DNA of 64,000 nucleotides from Diphasiastrum complanatum (taxonomy: Eukaryota; Streptophyta; Lycopodiopsida; Lycopodiales; Lycopodiaceae): the NCBI GenBank assembly GCA_029204225.1, contig CM055098.1, positions 756,501 to 820,500 of the forward strand, written 5' to 3'. The position numbers were made by a program, and so were the translations under genes. The notes beneath the pieces were generated by a model. That model did no database searches. It saw only the letters and a program-made list of their open reading frames with translations, and was not told the DNA's origin. Shown in pieces: positions 51,902 through 61,489 of this stretch (position 1 is its first letter; every line of letters starts with the position of its first letter).

Positions 51902-54900
51902 TATGGAGGTCAAGAAGTTTTTGAGGGAAGAAAAAGTCTGATAGGAGCTATCCTAGCGCGCGCTTCAGACCACGGCTGTCTACGGCTCCCTGTAGGCTGA
52001 TCCACCACAGTAGGGCGCCCTGCTACAGCCTTTTACAGCTACAGAAGAAAACAACAAACAGAGGACTTTAGAAGGTTTTTCCACCCAAAAACCCTAGCCC
52101 AAGGTTTTTTTTTTAAGCATTCCTAAGCAATCAACAAGCTTTCTCAACACTTTCCCTGGTAGCCTTCCGCTCTTCTGAGGTCACCCTACTACCTGCTAGG
52201 TGTGGTATTTGACGATTCGTCAATTGGTGTAGTAACGAGTGAACAATGTTCAAAATTCTCCCAAGAAAAAATTAGCCTTTCTTGTAACTTCGAACTTCCG
52301 AGCTCACCATGCTCAAATCCTAAGCGAAATTTGCACTCTGATACAGTCAGAGGTTCTATCTCACCGAAGAGCAATCTTGAACTGTTCGGTTTGATGCACC
52401 ACAACTTCCTAACAAAGTATTTGTTGCACGCCAGCTTTTCAAAGCCAACTCAAACCAACACGAATTCTCCTTAGATTTCTCACGAATCTGACTCCCGTCC
52501 TTGTCCAATTTTTGCAATCACCTCATTCTGATACCAAGTTGACAAAATTGGCATAGATAGATTCAATCACGCACATGCTTCTTGGACAAGTCGAGAACCA
52601 ATTGCTCAACACACACACCAACTGTACATTGCATTAACTTGCAAGTAGAAAGAGAATGGACATAAGTAGTCGCTAAGGGCTCGAGAAAGATTTGCCCAAC
52701 CGTCTAGAACGTAGAGAGACAAAGTGACCCTAAGAGAATCGATAAGTAACCATGAAAGAAACGTTTAATTATTGCCTTTCTAACTAGAGGCTCACATGAT
52801 GCATCACATGGATTCACTTTCGATGACAAGACCAATTTTGCAACTATTGCAAAAAGAAGGATCATACTCAAAAGGAGTGCTTTAATCTCCAAAGGAATAT
52901 CAAGAAAACCCTATTTGTGTAAGATGACGACCTAGAGGAGACCGTACTACCTCAAGAGGAGACCGTACTACCAAAAGAGGAGACCGTACTACCTCAAGAG
53001 GAGGTTGATGATACTCGCCATTCTCATTGTTCATTCTATGTCAGATGTCTACATCAATTAACGAAGATGATATCTTTATCACCCAAGGGAGGGTGAAAAC
53101 TACCTTGATTTTTTCCATTTTTGACAATTGTAGTCAAAACTTTTAAACTAGTCAAGGAATTGTGCCACACCCACATCCTTATGCATTAGGATGGATAAAC
53201 AATTGAAGTTCACACTCCTCTTATTGTCAATGCACGACCTGTTGCCAATGTAATCTCTACAACTAATGATTTCCTTATTTCTTTGGACAACGTACTTGGT
53301 CCTTTTATTGTAAGATTTCTCTTGTATATTTCCTTGGTTATATGTCATTGTTCACTATCTCCTTGCCAAAGGTGGAAATATCTTTTGAACTACCAATTGT
53401 CATGGAATGACTCTTAGATTTATGACTATTTTTCTTAGATTTTGATGATTTCTCTGATTGAATGAGAATTTTTCCTTCGCTCAATTTTGTTTTGCTATTT
53501 GACCTAGCTTGAGATCCAATTGGACCATGATATCTAAATGTGCCTCCTCCCTTCAATTCCTCATCCAATCACTTGTCTCTTTCGATAAACCATCGCTCTA
53601 TGCTTCAACCCTAAAGATCTTGTTAACAATGTAAGCAAGGTCATGACCTAATTAAGAGGAGAATTGGGTAGTTTTTAGTGAGTACATGAGCTCTATGTGA
53701 TTTTGTGATTCAAGGGTACGTTTTCATGATGATGTAAGAATTCCATGTCTTTTAGATTACTTAAATCTACATAAGTTGATTAAAAAAGAAGGAAAGATCG
53801 TTTTAGACATTCTCACCTCTTTAAATCAAAATTTGAAACTCCTTGTCCTTTTTACAAGAGCCATGAAATATGTTTGTTGAAAACTTTACCTCCGCTTGAA
53901 GTAATGGACTTGATTTTTGTCACTAGTAACCAGAATTGGGCCAATTAAGGATGATGCTTGTGATATTTTGTTTCAAGGATGTTTTTCCAAAATTGCATTA
54001 CAAATTTGTCGAAAGGATATTTTCAAGTGCACATTCAACTACATATAACAAGGATAACGTAGCTATTGCATAGCCATTATTGTTATTCTAGATGTCCATT
54101 GGTAGTATATGAATCTCACGTTGCTTCTTGCCAATGATACAGGTATTGGCAAATGAGCTCCAATGTGAAGTTAGTGAGATTGCAGATTTTGAGTTAAGCA
54201 TTTATGACACACAAGCAGCTTGTGTTGGAGGGGCCAAGGAAGAATTTGTGTTTTCAGGAAGGCTTGACAATCTAGCTTCATCATTTTGTGCACTTTGGGC
54301 TCTATTAGCCACATGCTCAGACTCTATGTCATTAATAGAAGAAAGTTCGATCCGCATGGTTGCTCTTTATGACAATGGAGAGGTACATCTAAATTCTTTT
54401 CACTTGCCACTTGGTTTCATGGTTAGTGCATATATATTCATGCAACCACAAACTCGTGATAATATATTCTTTTTGATTTTTTAAGTCTTAGCATTGTTTT
54501 TGATTATATGTATACATGAATTATTCTACTTTTACCAAGCAACAAGAGGTGAATGTGTTATGTGATTTTGGTATTGAATTCTGTTTACGACTTTTAGATT
54601 TCTTGGTGTAGAGTCAAGGTTTTAAATGCCAATTTTGTATGGCTGCTCGCAAATCATAGTTACAACTTACCATGAACCGTTGTTCAAACCTCGAACCGTT
54701 GTTCTAATCGGTTGGAGCCGGTTCGAACCGAAATCCGGTTTGAACCGAAATAAAAAGAACAACCTGATTTTTTGTTGATAACTAGTTTTAATAGTATATA
54801 GGGATCAGAATTTTGAGTATTTTGATTTGTATTATCATAGATGTGTTGTGTTCTAGAACGCTCGTTTCAGAACGGTTCCGGGATCCCAGAGCATTCCGGA

Positions 54901-57882
54901 TTGGAACATTACAAATGCTTTTTTTTGTTTTATTTAGTTGACAGTTTCAATGTCTTCTAGCACCTTAATTTTAACCCTTTTGAGCCTTAGATGTTAGAAC
55001 AATTTTGATTATCAGTCTTTGTTATGTGCATGACCTATATCATTTTATAGCAAAGTTAGAACTTTCAAAATTACCAGGTTAGCCAAGGTTCAAGGGGTTT
55101 TGCTTGGTCTACAATCATCAAATTGCCTTGCTGTTATTGAGCACTGAACTTGTGTGCACATGAATTACCTTTGGTTGAAATTATGATACATCCCTCTTTT
55201 ATGATGATCGATACAAGAACTTTTAGTGTTTAGTGCAACTATGGCCAATAGTAAAAAAAGTCAATTGTTTAAAAGTGAATAGAATATCTTGGTCATATAG
55301 TGTTGTTGATGGAGTTAAGCCAGATCCTAAGAGGGTTGCAGTGATCATTGCGTGGCCTGTGACAACTGATTTAACAACACTGTTCTTTTCTTGGATTGGC
55401 AGTATTATAGAAAATATGTTAAGAGATACTCCTATATTGCAGCACCTTTGACTAATTTGACTCAAAAAAATAGATTTGGTGAGTGGATTGAACTGCAGCA
55501 AGCAAGCTTTGATTAGTTAAAGCAAGCTATTGCTGAGTGCGTCACTCTAACGATTGTAGACTCTCAAAAGTCCTATGTTATAGATATAGATGTGAGTGAC
55601 ATTGATGATTGTTGTGGGAGCAGTTCTAATGCAAGAGGGTGGGCCTGTGGCCTTTCAGAACAAGATAGGCTTAGTAGGAAGATCCTCATTGTAAGAAAGT
55701 GGAGTAGGAGGTTAGTCATGGCCATGCAGAGTCTCAAGAGGAGAGCTGGTCTACCTTGGTTCGCACTTATCTTAAGTATTCCATAGAAGACGACAAGGTT
55801 TTATGATACCTTTTGAATCGCCTTTTCGAACCGTGTTTGAATCGGGTTTGAATTGAGAAAGATCGGCTTCTCCAGGTTCGAACCGGCGAATCGGTTTTAG
55901 GCTTTCAAAACATTAATGTCACACGATACATATTATATATTAGGCTAGTTAGTAGCAAATCAACAAATGTTCAATGATTCAAATTTCACGAAAATGACAA
56001 TGTATACAATGTGCATTGTGTTACTTTAAACTGTTAATAGGTAACAGATTATAGTACTAACTTCTAATAGCTTACAGGTAACAGTACTAAGTAGTAAGTA
56101 CTAACTTCTAACTTTTAATCTTGAGTTACTGTGAGTACAAATGTCATTCGACATTCAACATTGAAATTTGAAACTAGATTCTAATTTGAAACTCGGATGA
56201 TCTAGATTCTAATTTCTATCTCAAATTCAATAAACTACCTAATTCAAGTTACTAATACTTATTACTAAGTTCTAACACACCAAACTAACATCTAACATTG
56301 TAACTTAACATTTCTAAATTCTAATTTCTTACTCACACACACCTAAAGGCTAACTTTCCCTCCCTCCACACACACACACACACCCCCCCCTAACTCTTAC
56401 CTCCCTCTCTCTCAAACACACTCTTCTAAGAATCTATTCACACACACACACACACACACATACAGTTACAGCTTTTACTCCCTGTATTGGTTGTTTACTG
56501 TTTTTACTTACAGATGTACTTCTTGTGAATACAGAAATGGCTAAGTCACCGGCCTATGGTGACCTTTGTAACAGATATGTAAATAAAGTTGTTAATTAAG
56601 TTTCTAAGCCTCAGAGTCGCATGTTGCTTTGGTATAGTGTATTGGGTCATTAATTAGGAGTGGTTGGAATGACCTCCTAAAAAGTAGGAGAGTTGACTAG
56701 TCAACGTGACACGTGTCATATGCTCATTGGGACACTTGGTCCAGTGAATGAGTGACACATGTCAGGGTTGACCGGTCAAACATTACACGTGTACTTGTCA
56801 TAATCTATGCAGCGAAGGTTGGGAGGAGACAAGGCAGCCAACTCCACTGTGTTTCATGCTCCTTGATGTTTGATGTTTCATGCAGCAAGTATTCAAACTT
56901 CATGGATTACCTAGATCCATTGTGTTTGACAGGGACTCGTTTACTGGTAGTTTTGGATTGCAGTATTTGAGAAGTTAGAGGTGCAGTTGGGAATGTTCTA
57001 AGGACCACATTCATTGCTTATATAGAGACAAGAACTTTCAAACTGGAATTGAAATGTAATGGAAAAAAGTTGAACAAATTCTGATTACTTGTTTTATGGA
57101 ATGATGATGTTTGGAAATTTGAATGTCAAACATGCCTATTGTAGTAGAGCTTCTTGTAAAGCTTTTGTAGGCATCATCTTCAAATATGTTCAATTTTGAC
57201 ATAGCTTTTTTTGAATTTTCTGCTCAAACCTTCAGAAGCTATTTGTTTGCGAAATAAATTGATCAATTTTTAGTGGTTAAGATATGGCTATTTTCTATGA
57301 CACAAGACTTATGATGTTGAAAGTCTATTACCAAGGTTTTTGTCTAATGAGATTTATTGTGAACATATTTTATTATTTTCTTAAGTTCTTAGTGGAAAAT
57401 AGTAATGATTCCATCTGTAGAATATGATTTCTTGCTTCAAGTGTGGAGTTTATCCCTCCAATTTATTTATTTTATTTCTTAGTAGTTGTTATATTCACAT
57501 TACCAGTCCTTATTTATTAGTTTCGATAAACAACTACTTTGGGAGGAGTGTTTCTCTGCGGCATAGTTAAAAGTAAAAATAGAATTTATTTTTGCGGCTA
57601 ACTTAGCCTCCTCCGTCCCTCGGGACCAACCCTTGCTTGGAACTTTGGGTGGTTCCCGAGAGGAAATAGCGAGTGCCATTTTTGAACATTTAGTATATCA
57701 AGTAAAAAGATGGTCTAGATTCCTGAAGTTTGCATATCTGCATGTGTAGGTAGGATCTGATGCTGGCCAAAATGTCGGTCCGCAAACCATGTACCAAGCA
57801 ATGACACGGATAGCTCGATGGCTTGCACGCGATTCAAAGAGCGAAGGAGTTGTAGAGCGCTCCATACGCCGTTCTTTCATTG
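47738..57882 (+). CDS. M18 aspartyl aminopeptidase, seven exons, incomplete at the window end
   Basis: Exons 47738-47825, 48136-48271, 48591-48863, 49331-49508, 54143-54382 and 57750-57882 join with matching phases and GT-AG borders; at least one exon upstream and several downstream are missing. Family M18 enzymes remove N-terminal Asp or Glu and use two metal ions. Visible landmarks are YLNASCTPFHAT, the first metal histidine in AAHTDSP, WFDRDLSIAGR, the metal aspartate in SGRLDNL, and the segment ALYDNGEVGSD. In this family the last motif normally has two consecutive glutamates, the first being the catalytic base and the second a metal ligand. Here the first is glycine (codon GGA, before GAG at the exon end). 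The other landmarks are well kept. Introns of 4.6, 3.4 and more than 6 kb are full of transposon debris. It is either a decaying copy or a catalytically altered homologue. The upstream exon is not identified. Confidence 0.85.
49611..49642. repeat. AC microsatellite
   Basis: Sixteen AC/CA units lie directly before the truncated hAT-like copy at 49.64 kb, in an intron of the aminopeptidase. Confidence 0.9.
49644..49775 (+). mobile_element. Truncated hAT-like element copy (GGATCG motif type)
   Basis: A diverged terminal sequence (AAAGTTGCA) is followed by an array of GATCCGGATC, GGATCGCG and GTTCCGGATC phrases, a T-rich spacer and GCCAATATGGG, the start of the core shared with the copies at 59.8 and 61.3 kb. 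It breaks off at about 49775, where copia gag begins. No target duplication can be seen because the right end is lost. Confidence 0.6.
49776..50243 (-). pseudogene. Ty1/copia gag fragment
   Basis: From 50243 the minus strand opens MASINSIHSKICTIL, then ETDGSNFLAWKVKTSLILRG and LWSWVDGTEEMP, the same gag start as at 17.75 kb. After a break, the frame at 49966-49732 continues with HLEDQLTYLRWDGKDL and MKNLFLSLHNAETEHAV. It ends where the truncated hAT-like sequence begins. The element lies in an intron of the aminopeptidase, in antisense orientation. Confidence 0.8.
50275..50287 (-). other. Primer-binding site of the minus-strand copia
   Basis: The minus strand reads TGGTATCAGAGCC exactly, the complement of the initiator methionine tRNA 3' end, between gag and the LTR that begins at about 50289. 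Confidence 0.9.
50289..51290 (-). repeat. 5' LTR of the minus-strand copia element
   Basis: The LTR begins (in plus coordinates) with TGATGGGG next to the primer-binding site. A TATATATA box on the minus strand at about 50787-50794 fits an LTR promoter driving transcription toward gag. The outer end is uncertain because there is no partner LTR; 51290 is an estimate. Confidence 0.5.
51291..52523. other. Intron sequence with a 48-bp TC tract
   Basis: No coding sequence is recognised. A pure TC tract lies at 51851-51898, without the conserved head and tail of the larger TC modules. An open minus-strand stretch at 52404-52189 has no known motif. Confidence 0.4.
52524..52537 (-). other. Possible primer-binding site of a minus-strand retroelement
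   Basis: The minus strand reads TTGGTATCAGAATG, resembling the initiator methionine tRNA complement. If real, an LTR starts at about 52540 to its right. No gag is recognised on its downstream side, so it is tentative. Confidence 0.4.
52800..53330 (+). pseudogene. Ty3/gypsy gag end and protease fragment
   Basis: The plus strand contains a CCHC knuckle (CNYCKKKDHTQKEC, about 52837-52880), then three and a half 7-residue repeats (EETVLPQ). Near 53090 it gives TQGRVKTTL and SIFDNCSQNF, and near 53165 PHPHPYALGWI. The last two are degraded retropepsin landmarks of the gypsy type, in which the active-site aspartate is followed by a G/N-C-S block. Stops and frame changes separate them. Confidence 0.65.
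52932..53003 (+). repeat. 21-bp coding tandem repeat
   Basis: AGAGGAGACCGTACTACC followed by TCA or AAA recurs three times, then a partial fourth unit. The period is a multiple of three, so the repeat adds 7 residues (EETVLPQ) each time in the gag frame. Confidence 0.9.
53331..54142. other. Intron sequence without recognised features
   Basis: Nothing is recognised in this stretch between the gypsy fragment and the next aminopeptidase exon. Minus-strand open stretches at 53348-53148 and 53568-53338 are lysine/serine-rich but match nothing known to me. Confidence 0.4.
54614..55915 (+). mobile_element. Composite hAT-like remnant (GAACCG motif type) with a gypsy fragment inside
   Basis: At 54655 the sequence CATAGTTACA resembles the CATAGTTGCA end of the element at 59.7 kb and is followed by repeated GAACCG, CGGTTC and CCGGTTCGAACCG phrases to 54770. 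A second cluster (GAACG, GAACGGTTCCGGGATCC, ATTCCGGATT) lies at 54855-54905. A third (GAACCG, GAATCGG, GGTTCGAACCGGCGAATCG) lies at 55820-55905. GGTTTTAAATGCC at 54618 and GGCTTTCAAAAC at 55899 could be inverted ends of an outer element. I found no matching target duplication, so boundaries and the number of elements are uncertain. Confidence 0.45.
55250..55790 (+). pseudogene. Ty3/gypsy RT thumb and RNase H fragment
   Basis: The plus strand reads VVDGVKPDPKRVAVIIAW (RT thumb and connection), then after frame changes AAPLTNLTQKNRFGEW and LQQASFD-stop-LKQAIAECVTLTIVD (start of RNase H), nearly the same sequence as after the TC module at 39.95 kb. The catalytic TDAS aspartate position is altered (DIDVSD). 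It is a dead fragment inside the intron. Confidence 0.8.
56520..56870 (+). repeat. LTR-like repeat D, copy 1 (inverted copy at 61490-61990)
   Basis: Shared phrases with the inverted copy include GGCTAAGTCACCGG, GACCTCCTAAAAAGTAGGA, GTTGAC, GTCAACGTGACACGTGTCA, GCTCATTGGGACACTTGGTCCA and GACAC(A/T)TGTCAG. The palindrome GACACGTGTC recurs inside. A gypsy integrase scrap follows at 56880. The preceding 56300-56500 is rich in AC and CT simple repeats. Confidence 0.65.
56880..57010 (+). pseudogene. Ty3/gypsy integrase scrap
   Basis: The plus strand reads QVFKLHGLPRSIVFDRD, then in a shifted frame a phrase ending in a LEVQLGM-type segment, corresponding to the core of gypsy integrase around the second catalytic aspartate. 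Only about 130 bp remain. Confidence 0.65.
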
Positions 57883-59735
57883 GTGAGAATTCTTGTTTTC
57901 ATCTCTCGTGGTATTCCACTAGGCCTTTCTTTGCCACAACTTCATAAGTTTTGAGCTAAATATCTGATCTTTTCCAAATATAAGTGATAACATAGAAATC
58001 AAAGTTTTGGGTAGGACAACCACCACTAAATGATTTTGTCAATTATTCGAAAGGCTTTTATGATTGCGAAATTTGACATGTGTTGAGCTTGTTTATCATT
58101 TTGAAGTACTTAATTGAGTGGATTATGAAAATAGGTTTGAGCAATCCTTTCTTTAAAGTTGGGGACATAAATTATCAATAGAGCCTACGTATTATGTTGT
58201 ATATATAATGTGGGCTACATTAATTACATTTGGTTCCCTAAAAGCTAGAGTAACTACAAGTGGGCCCAATTTGGTTATTTGCTCAGTTTCTAGGAGGATA
58301 ATCTTCAACTATTGTGTGGAGGTTCTAAGATCCTATAAAATAATCGATCCTTTGTAGCTTTTTAGCTTAGGATTTGTGAGCTTTTCCATGGAGACGCTTC
58401 AATTTCTAGGACTTGGAAGACAATGTACGATTATTTGTTCTTCATCTCTTTGCTGCAAAATCATTATCATTTGTAATTTGCTGCTATACTATGTGAATTT
58501 TTTAGTAAGTTGATAGCAGAGCACCTTTGGGGGCATACATGAGCTTGACTTCGCGTGAACTTCACTTCTTTCAAGTCAAATAGGGTAGAAATTGGATCTT
58601 AAGGTTTGTATAACATAAAACATGTAGAATTACTCAAAAGAGAAATAGAAAAGGATTGTTCATAAAATTCGTAAGTACTTTTTTGACAAAAGAAATGTAT
58701 TTGTTTTGAAATTTTGATGTCAAAAGTTTGAAAGAGATGACTTTTTTTGAAAGTAAATTTTGGAGTTTTTAGAGTTAGGCAAAAAACGGGCAAAATACCT
58801 CTCTTGGGTTGCCCAACGGTTAGGAAAGCAATGCAATCGACAACACTTAATTTTAATTGTAACAAAATATTTTTTTTGCAAAAATGTCTAGAGCGAGAAA
58901 ATGGCTAGAGAAAATAGTTGGAGAAAAAAGAATAGAGAGAAAATCAGCAATTAGAAAAGGCAGGAAAGTGCTCTGATACCATTTCATGAGCTCAGTCATA
59001 GATATTGATAGTGAATGATGTATAAAGATAGCAATAGCATCCACAAACATTTTCCAACTGACAAAACTAAATGAAAGACAACTTGTCGATAGTGCAGGCA
59101 TGTCTCTAACTTAGATCTCTAGAGAATAGAGCTCTTCTACAGAGAGCTTAAAACACCAAACTTCATAGTTTGAGAAATGAATCTCTGGCTCCTATTTATT
59201 CTTAGCCAAAAGCATTATGGAAGTTTGCCAAAAATCCACCTCTAGATACTTTGGCCTGCAACTTGCTCTGATACCTTTTGAAAAAATAAAGATCCAAAAT
59301 GCACTTAATGGATCAACAAGATCTTGACCAAATTTGCATGCACATGTAGTTTTAGCTACAAGATAGAAATCATCAACTTTAGCATGCTAGAATTGCATAA
59401 ATCACTAAGATCTGATCATAAGCATAAAAGTACAGTAAGGTACTGTCCCTGTCTGTACAATAGTAGCAGCCTACTGTCCTTCGCACGTGTGGAAGCAAGA
59501 TCAATCACAAAATTGAAATTCTACACAATAGAAACCAAGATATCCTGAGAAATACACATGAGATGGAGATAGAATCAAAAGAGATGAATTCTGCACATAA
59601 AAAGAGAATACAATGATATGTTCTCCACGCTATGGACCACTAGCAAGAACTCACCATACAGGAGAGATGTTGATCCAGCAGCATGTAACTACTACTCCCA
59701 TATCCCGCTGTCCTCCTGGAGAGGCCTATGGTTAT
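57883..59735. other. Downstream intron of the aminopeptidase, no further exon seen
   Basis: I looked for the next expected exon (the S-A/V-D-M-A-H segment of M18 enzymes) and did not find it here or to the window end. Two CTCTGATACCA/TTT phrases (about 58972 and 59267) resemble remnants of primer-binding sites on the minus strand, suggesting decayed retroelements. Confidence 0.4.
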
Positions 59736-59743
59736 ATTTATAC

Positions 59744-60461
59744 CATAGTTGCACTGCGTTTCTGAAACGCGTTTCGGAAATATGGAATTTTTTTTCAGAA
59801 ACGTTTTTTTTAATTTTTTTTTTTTTTTGGTTTTTTTTTGTGCAATATGGGTATCAGGTGAAAGCACTAATCAAGAGCATAATTACTGTGTAATTTACTG
59901 ACTGTTTCGGGTGCAGGATGGTCCAGTTCAGGTGCATTAATCCATGTTGGGTTCTGTCAAGTATAAAAATTCAAAACTAACCTCTAGCCTGTTTGTTACG
60001 ATCACAGATGGTCCCAATAAGTGTGTTTTTAGTTGGAAGGCCAAGTCATGAAGAGGCCTTATCGTCGGGGGGCCCTGCCGTTGGGGGGCGTTGCCCCCCA
60101 AAGCCCCTATCGGGGGGCTACCGCCCCCCGGACCCCCTATTTCTCGGGGGGGCTACCGCTCCCCGAACCCCCCATTTCTTGGGGGGCTACCGCCCCCCGA
60201 ACCCCCTGAGCATTTATTGAAAACCAGAGCAAATAACAACCAAATAGCTATTGAAAATAAGATCTGTTTGTGACCCATCTACTGCACTTTTAAGAGGCAA
60301 AACGCTCGTTTGACCATTGATCCTCTAAAAAAGTTTCAGCCACAAGCTATTTTTCCAAAAAAAAACAAAAACTTTTTGCGATTCTGGGAGGAGAAACGCG
60401 TTTCTCAGAAATGCGGTTTCCGAAACTTCTCCTCCCAGAAACGCGATTCTATGCAACTATG
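59744..60461. mobile_element. Non-autonomous hAT-like element, complete (GAAACG motif type)
   Basis: A 718-bp element with perfect 10-bp terminal inverted repeats (CATAGTTGCA at 59744-59753 and TGCAACTATG at 60452-60461) is flanked by a perfect 8-bp target duplication, ATTTATAC (59736-59743 and 60462-60469). Eight-base duplications are typical of hAT transposons. Just inside each end lies an array of CGTTTC/GAAACG units; the 12-bp palindrome GAAACGCGTTTC is present on both sides (59764-59775 and 60393-60404). The right array also contains a 12-bp inverted repeat, CTGGGAGGAGAA with TTCTCCTCCCAG. The interior has a core shared with the 61.3 kb copy, and a GC-rich tandem array. There is no transposase frame. 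Confidence 0.85.
60065..60208. repeat. GC-rich palindromic tandem array
   Basis: Three to four units of about 34-36 bp, each centred on GGGGGGCTACCGCCCCCC, a near-perfect hairpin, and followed by GAACCCCCNATTTCT. The first unit (60081-60110) is a shorter variant with TTGGGGGGCGTTGCCCCCCAA. The composition contrasts sharply with the AT-rich surroundings. The array lies inside the 718-bp hAT-like element. Confidence 0.9.
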
Positions 60462-60551
60462 ATTTATACCCTCTAGTGCTCTATCCCAGCTAGGAGTGAA
60501 TTAGGACAACTCATTGGGACACATCAACAACCTAATTGGGCCACATCTGCC

Positions 60552-60944
60552 CATAGAACCCACGGTCCTGGGAACCGTGGAAGGAACCGTACCACGGTTC
60601 ATTGAACCGTGGTACGGTTCCTGCAATTAATTAATTAATTAATTAATTTTTATTCTGCCAATTGCCCCCCAAAATAGTTTTTGGCTGTTTTTGGGTTGTT
60701 TATGATAATTCAAACTGTAAAAATCCACAAACTGTAAAATAGAACTGTAAAATCCACAGACTGTAAAATAGAACTGTAAAATCCACAGGCTGTTTTTGGG
60801 GTAGGACCCAAAAAAAAATTAATTAATTATTCAATTAATTAGTATGGTTCACCACGGTTCCCCCTTAAATTTTTTGAGAACCGTACGGTTCACTGTATGG
60901 TTCTCAGAATCGTGGTGAACCGTACACAGTTCTTTAATTCTATG
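60552..60944. mobile_element. Non-autonomous hAT-like element, second copy (GAACCG motif type)
   Basis: A 393-bp element has inverted ends CATAGAA (60552-60558) and TTCTATG (60938-60944). Its 8-bp target duplication matches at seven of eight bases (CATCTGCC at 60544-60551, CATCTGCA at 60945-60952). The subterminal arrays consist of GAACCGTGG, CCACGGTTC and GAACCGTACGGTTC. Both arrays are followed inward by ATTA repeats. The interior has no coding frame. It lies 90 bp from the 718-bp element and shares its CATAG start but uses a different array motif. Confidence 0.75.
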
Positions 60945-60989
60945 CATCTGCAATTGGCCAATGAGTCACTACTAGTACCATATAAATCC

Positions 60990-61150
60990 ACTATCATGGT
61001 TTTTAGGCCTCAACCATTAATTATGACTTAATACCCTGAGGGCCCCAACTCCTCATAACCATAATTAGTTCATGGGTTAAGGTAGAATCTCTGACCTCCT
61101 TATGGGACATAGTTGGTCCAAACATGGGCATGACACTTGATTGAACATTA
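60990..61150 (+). repeat. Dispersed repeat C, copy 2
   Basis: Matches 14530-14700 in order and spacing of conserved phrases (CAACCATTAATTATGAC, CATGGGCATGACA). It lies between the second and third hAT-like copies. Confidence 0.7.
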
Positions 61151-61251
61151 TAGGAGTTGCTTTGGATTTGACGTGCCTCAGAAAATTCTTTAAGACTCCA
61201 TTTTCATTTCTATCCAAAATCAGATACAACACTGTGCACCTTGCCTTGAAC

Positions 61252-61483
61252 CATAGTTGCACCACAATTCTGATCGCGGTCAGAATCGCAGTCAGAAACG
61301 CGATTCAGAATCGCGTTTTGGGATTTTCCCAGAATCGTGCAGAATCGTTTTTTTTTAAAATTTTTTTTTAGGCAATATGGGTATGAGATGAAAGCTTTGA
61401 TTGAGAGCATTATGACTGTGTAGTTTGCCAACTGTTTCGGGTGCAGGATGGTCCAGTTTAGGTGCATTAATCCTATTATAATT
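61252..61483 (+). mobile_element. Truncated hAT-like element copy (GAATCG motif type)
   Basis: The left end CATAGTTGCA (61252-61261) is identical to that of the 718-bp element. The array uses GAATCGC, GCGATTC and GATCGCGGTC units. After a T-rich spacer the core from GCAATATGGGTAT to GGTGCATTAATCC (to 61483) matches the core of the 718-bp element closely. The sequence then changes to LTR-like repeat D; no right end or target duplication partner (expected CCTTGAAC) was found. Confidence 0.75.
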
Positions 61484-61489
61484 GACAAC

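Noticed and set aside
54647-55251. A complete hAT-like element from 54655 to 55243
   Set aside because: The flanking octamers differ and the right side lacks a motif array; kept only as a weak observation.
60091-60273. Proline/glycine-rich open frame
   Set aside because: It is a translation of the GC-rich hairpin array inside the hAT-like element.
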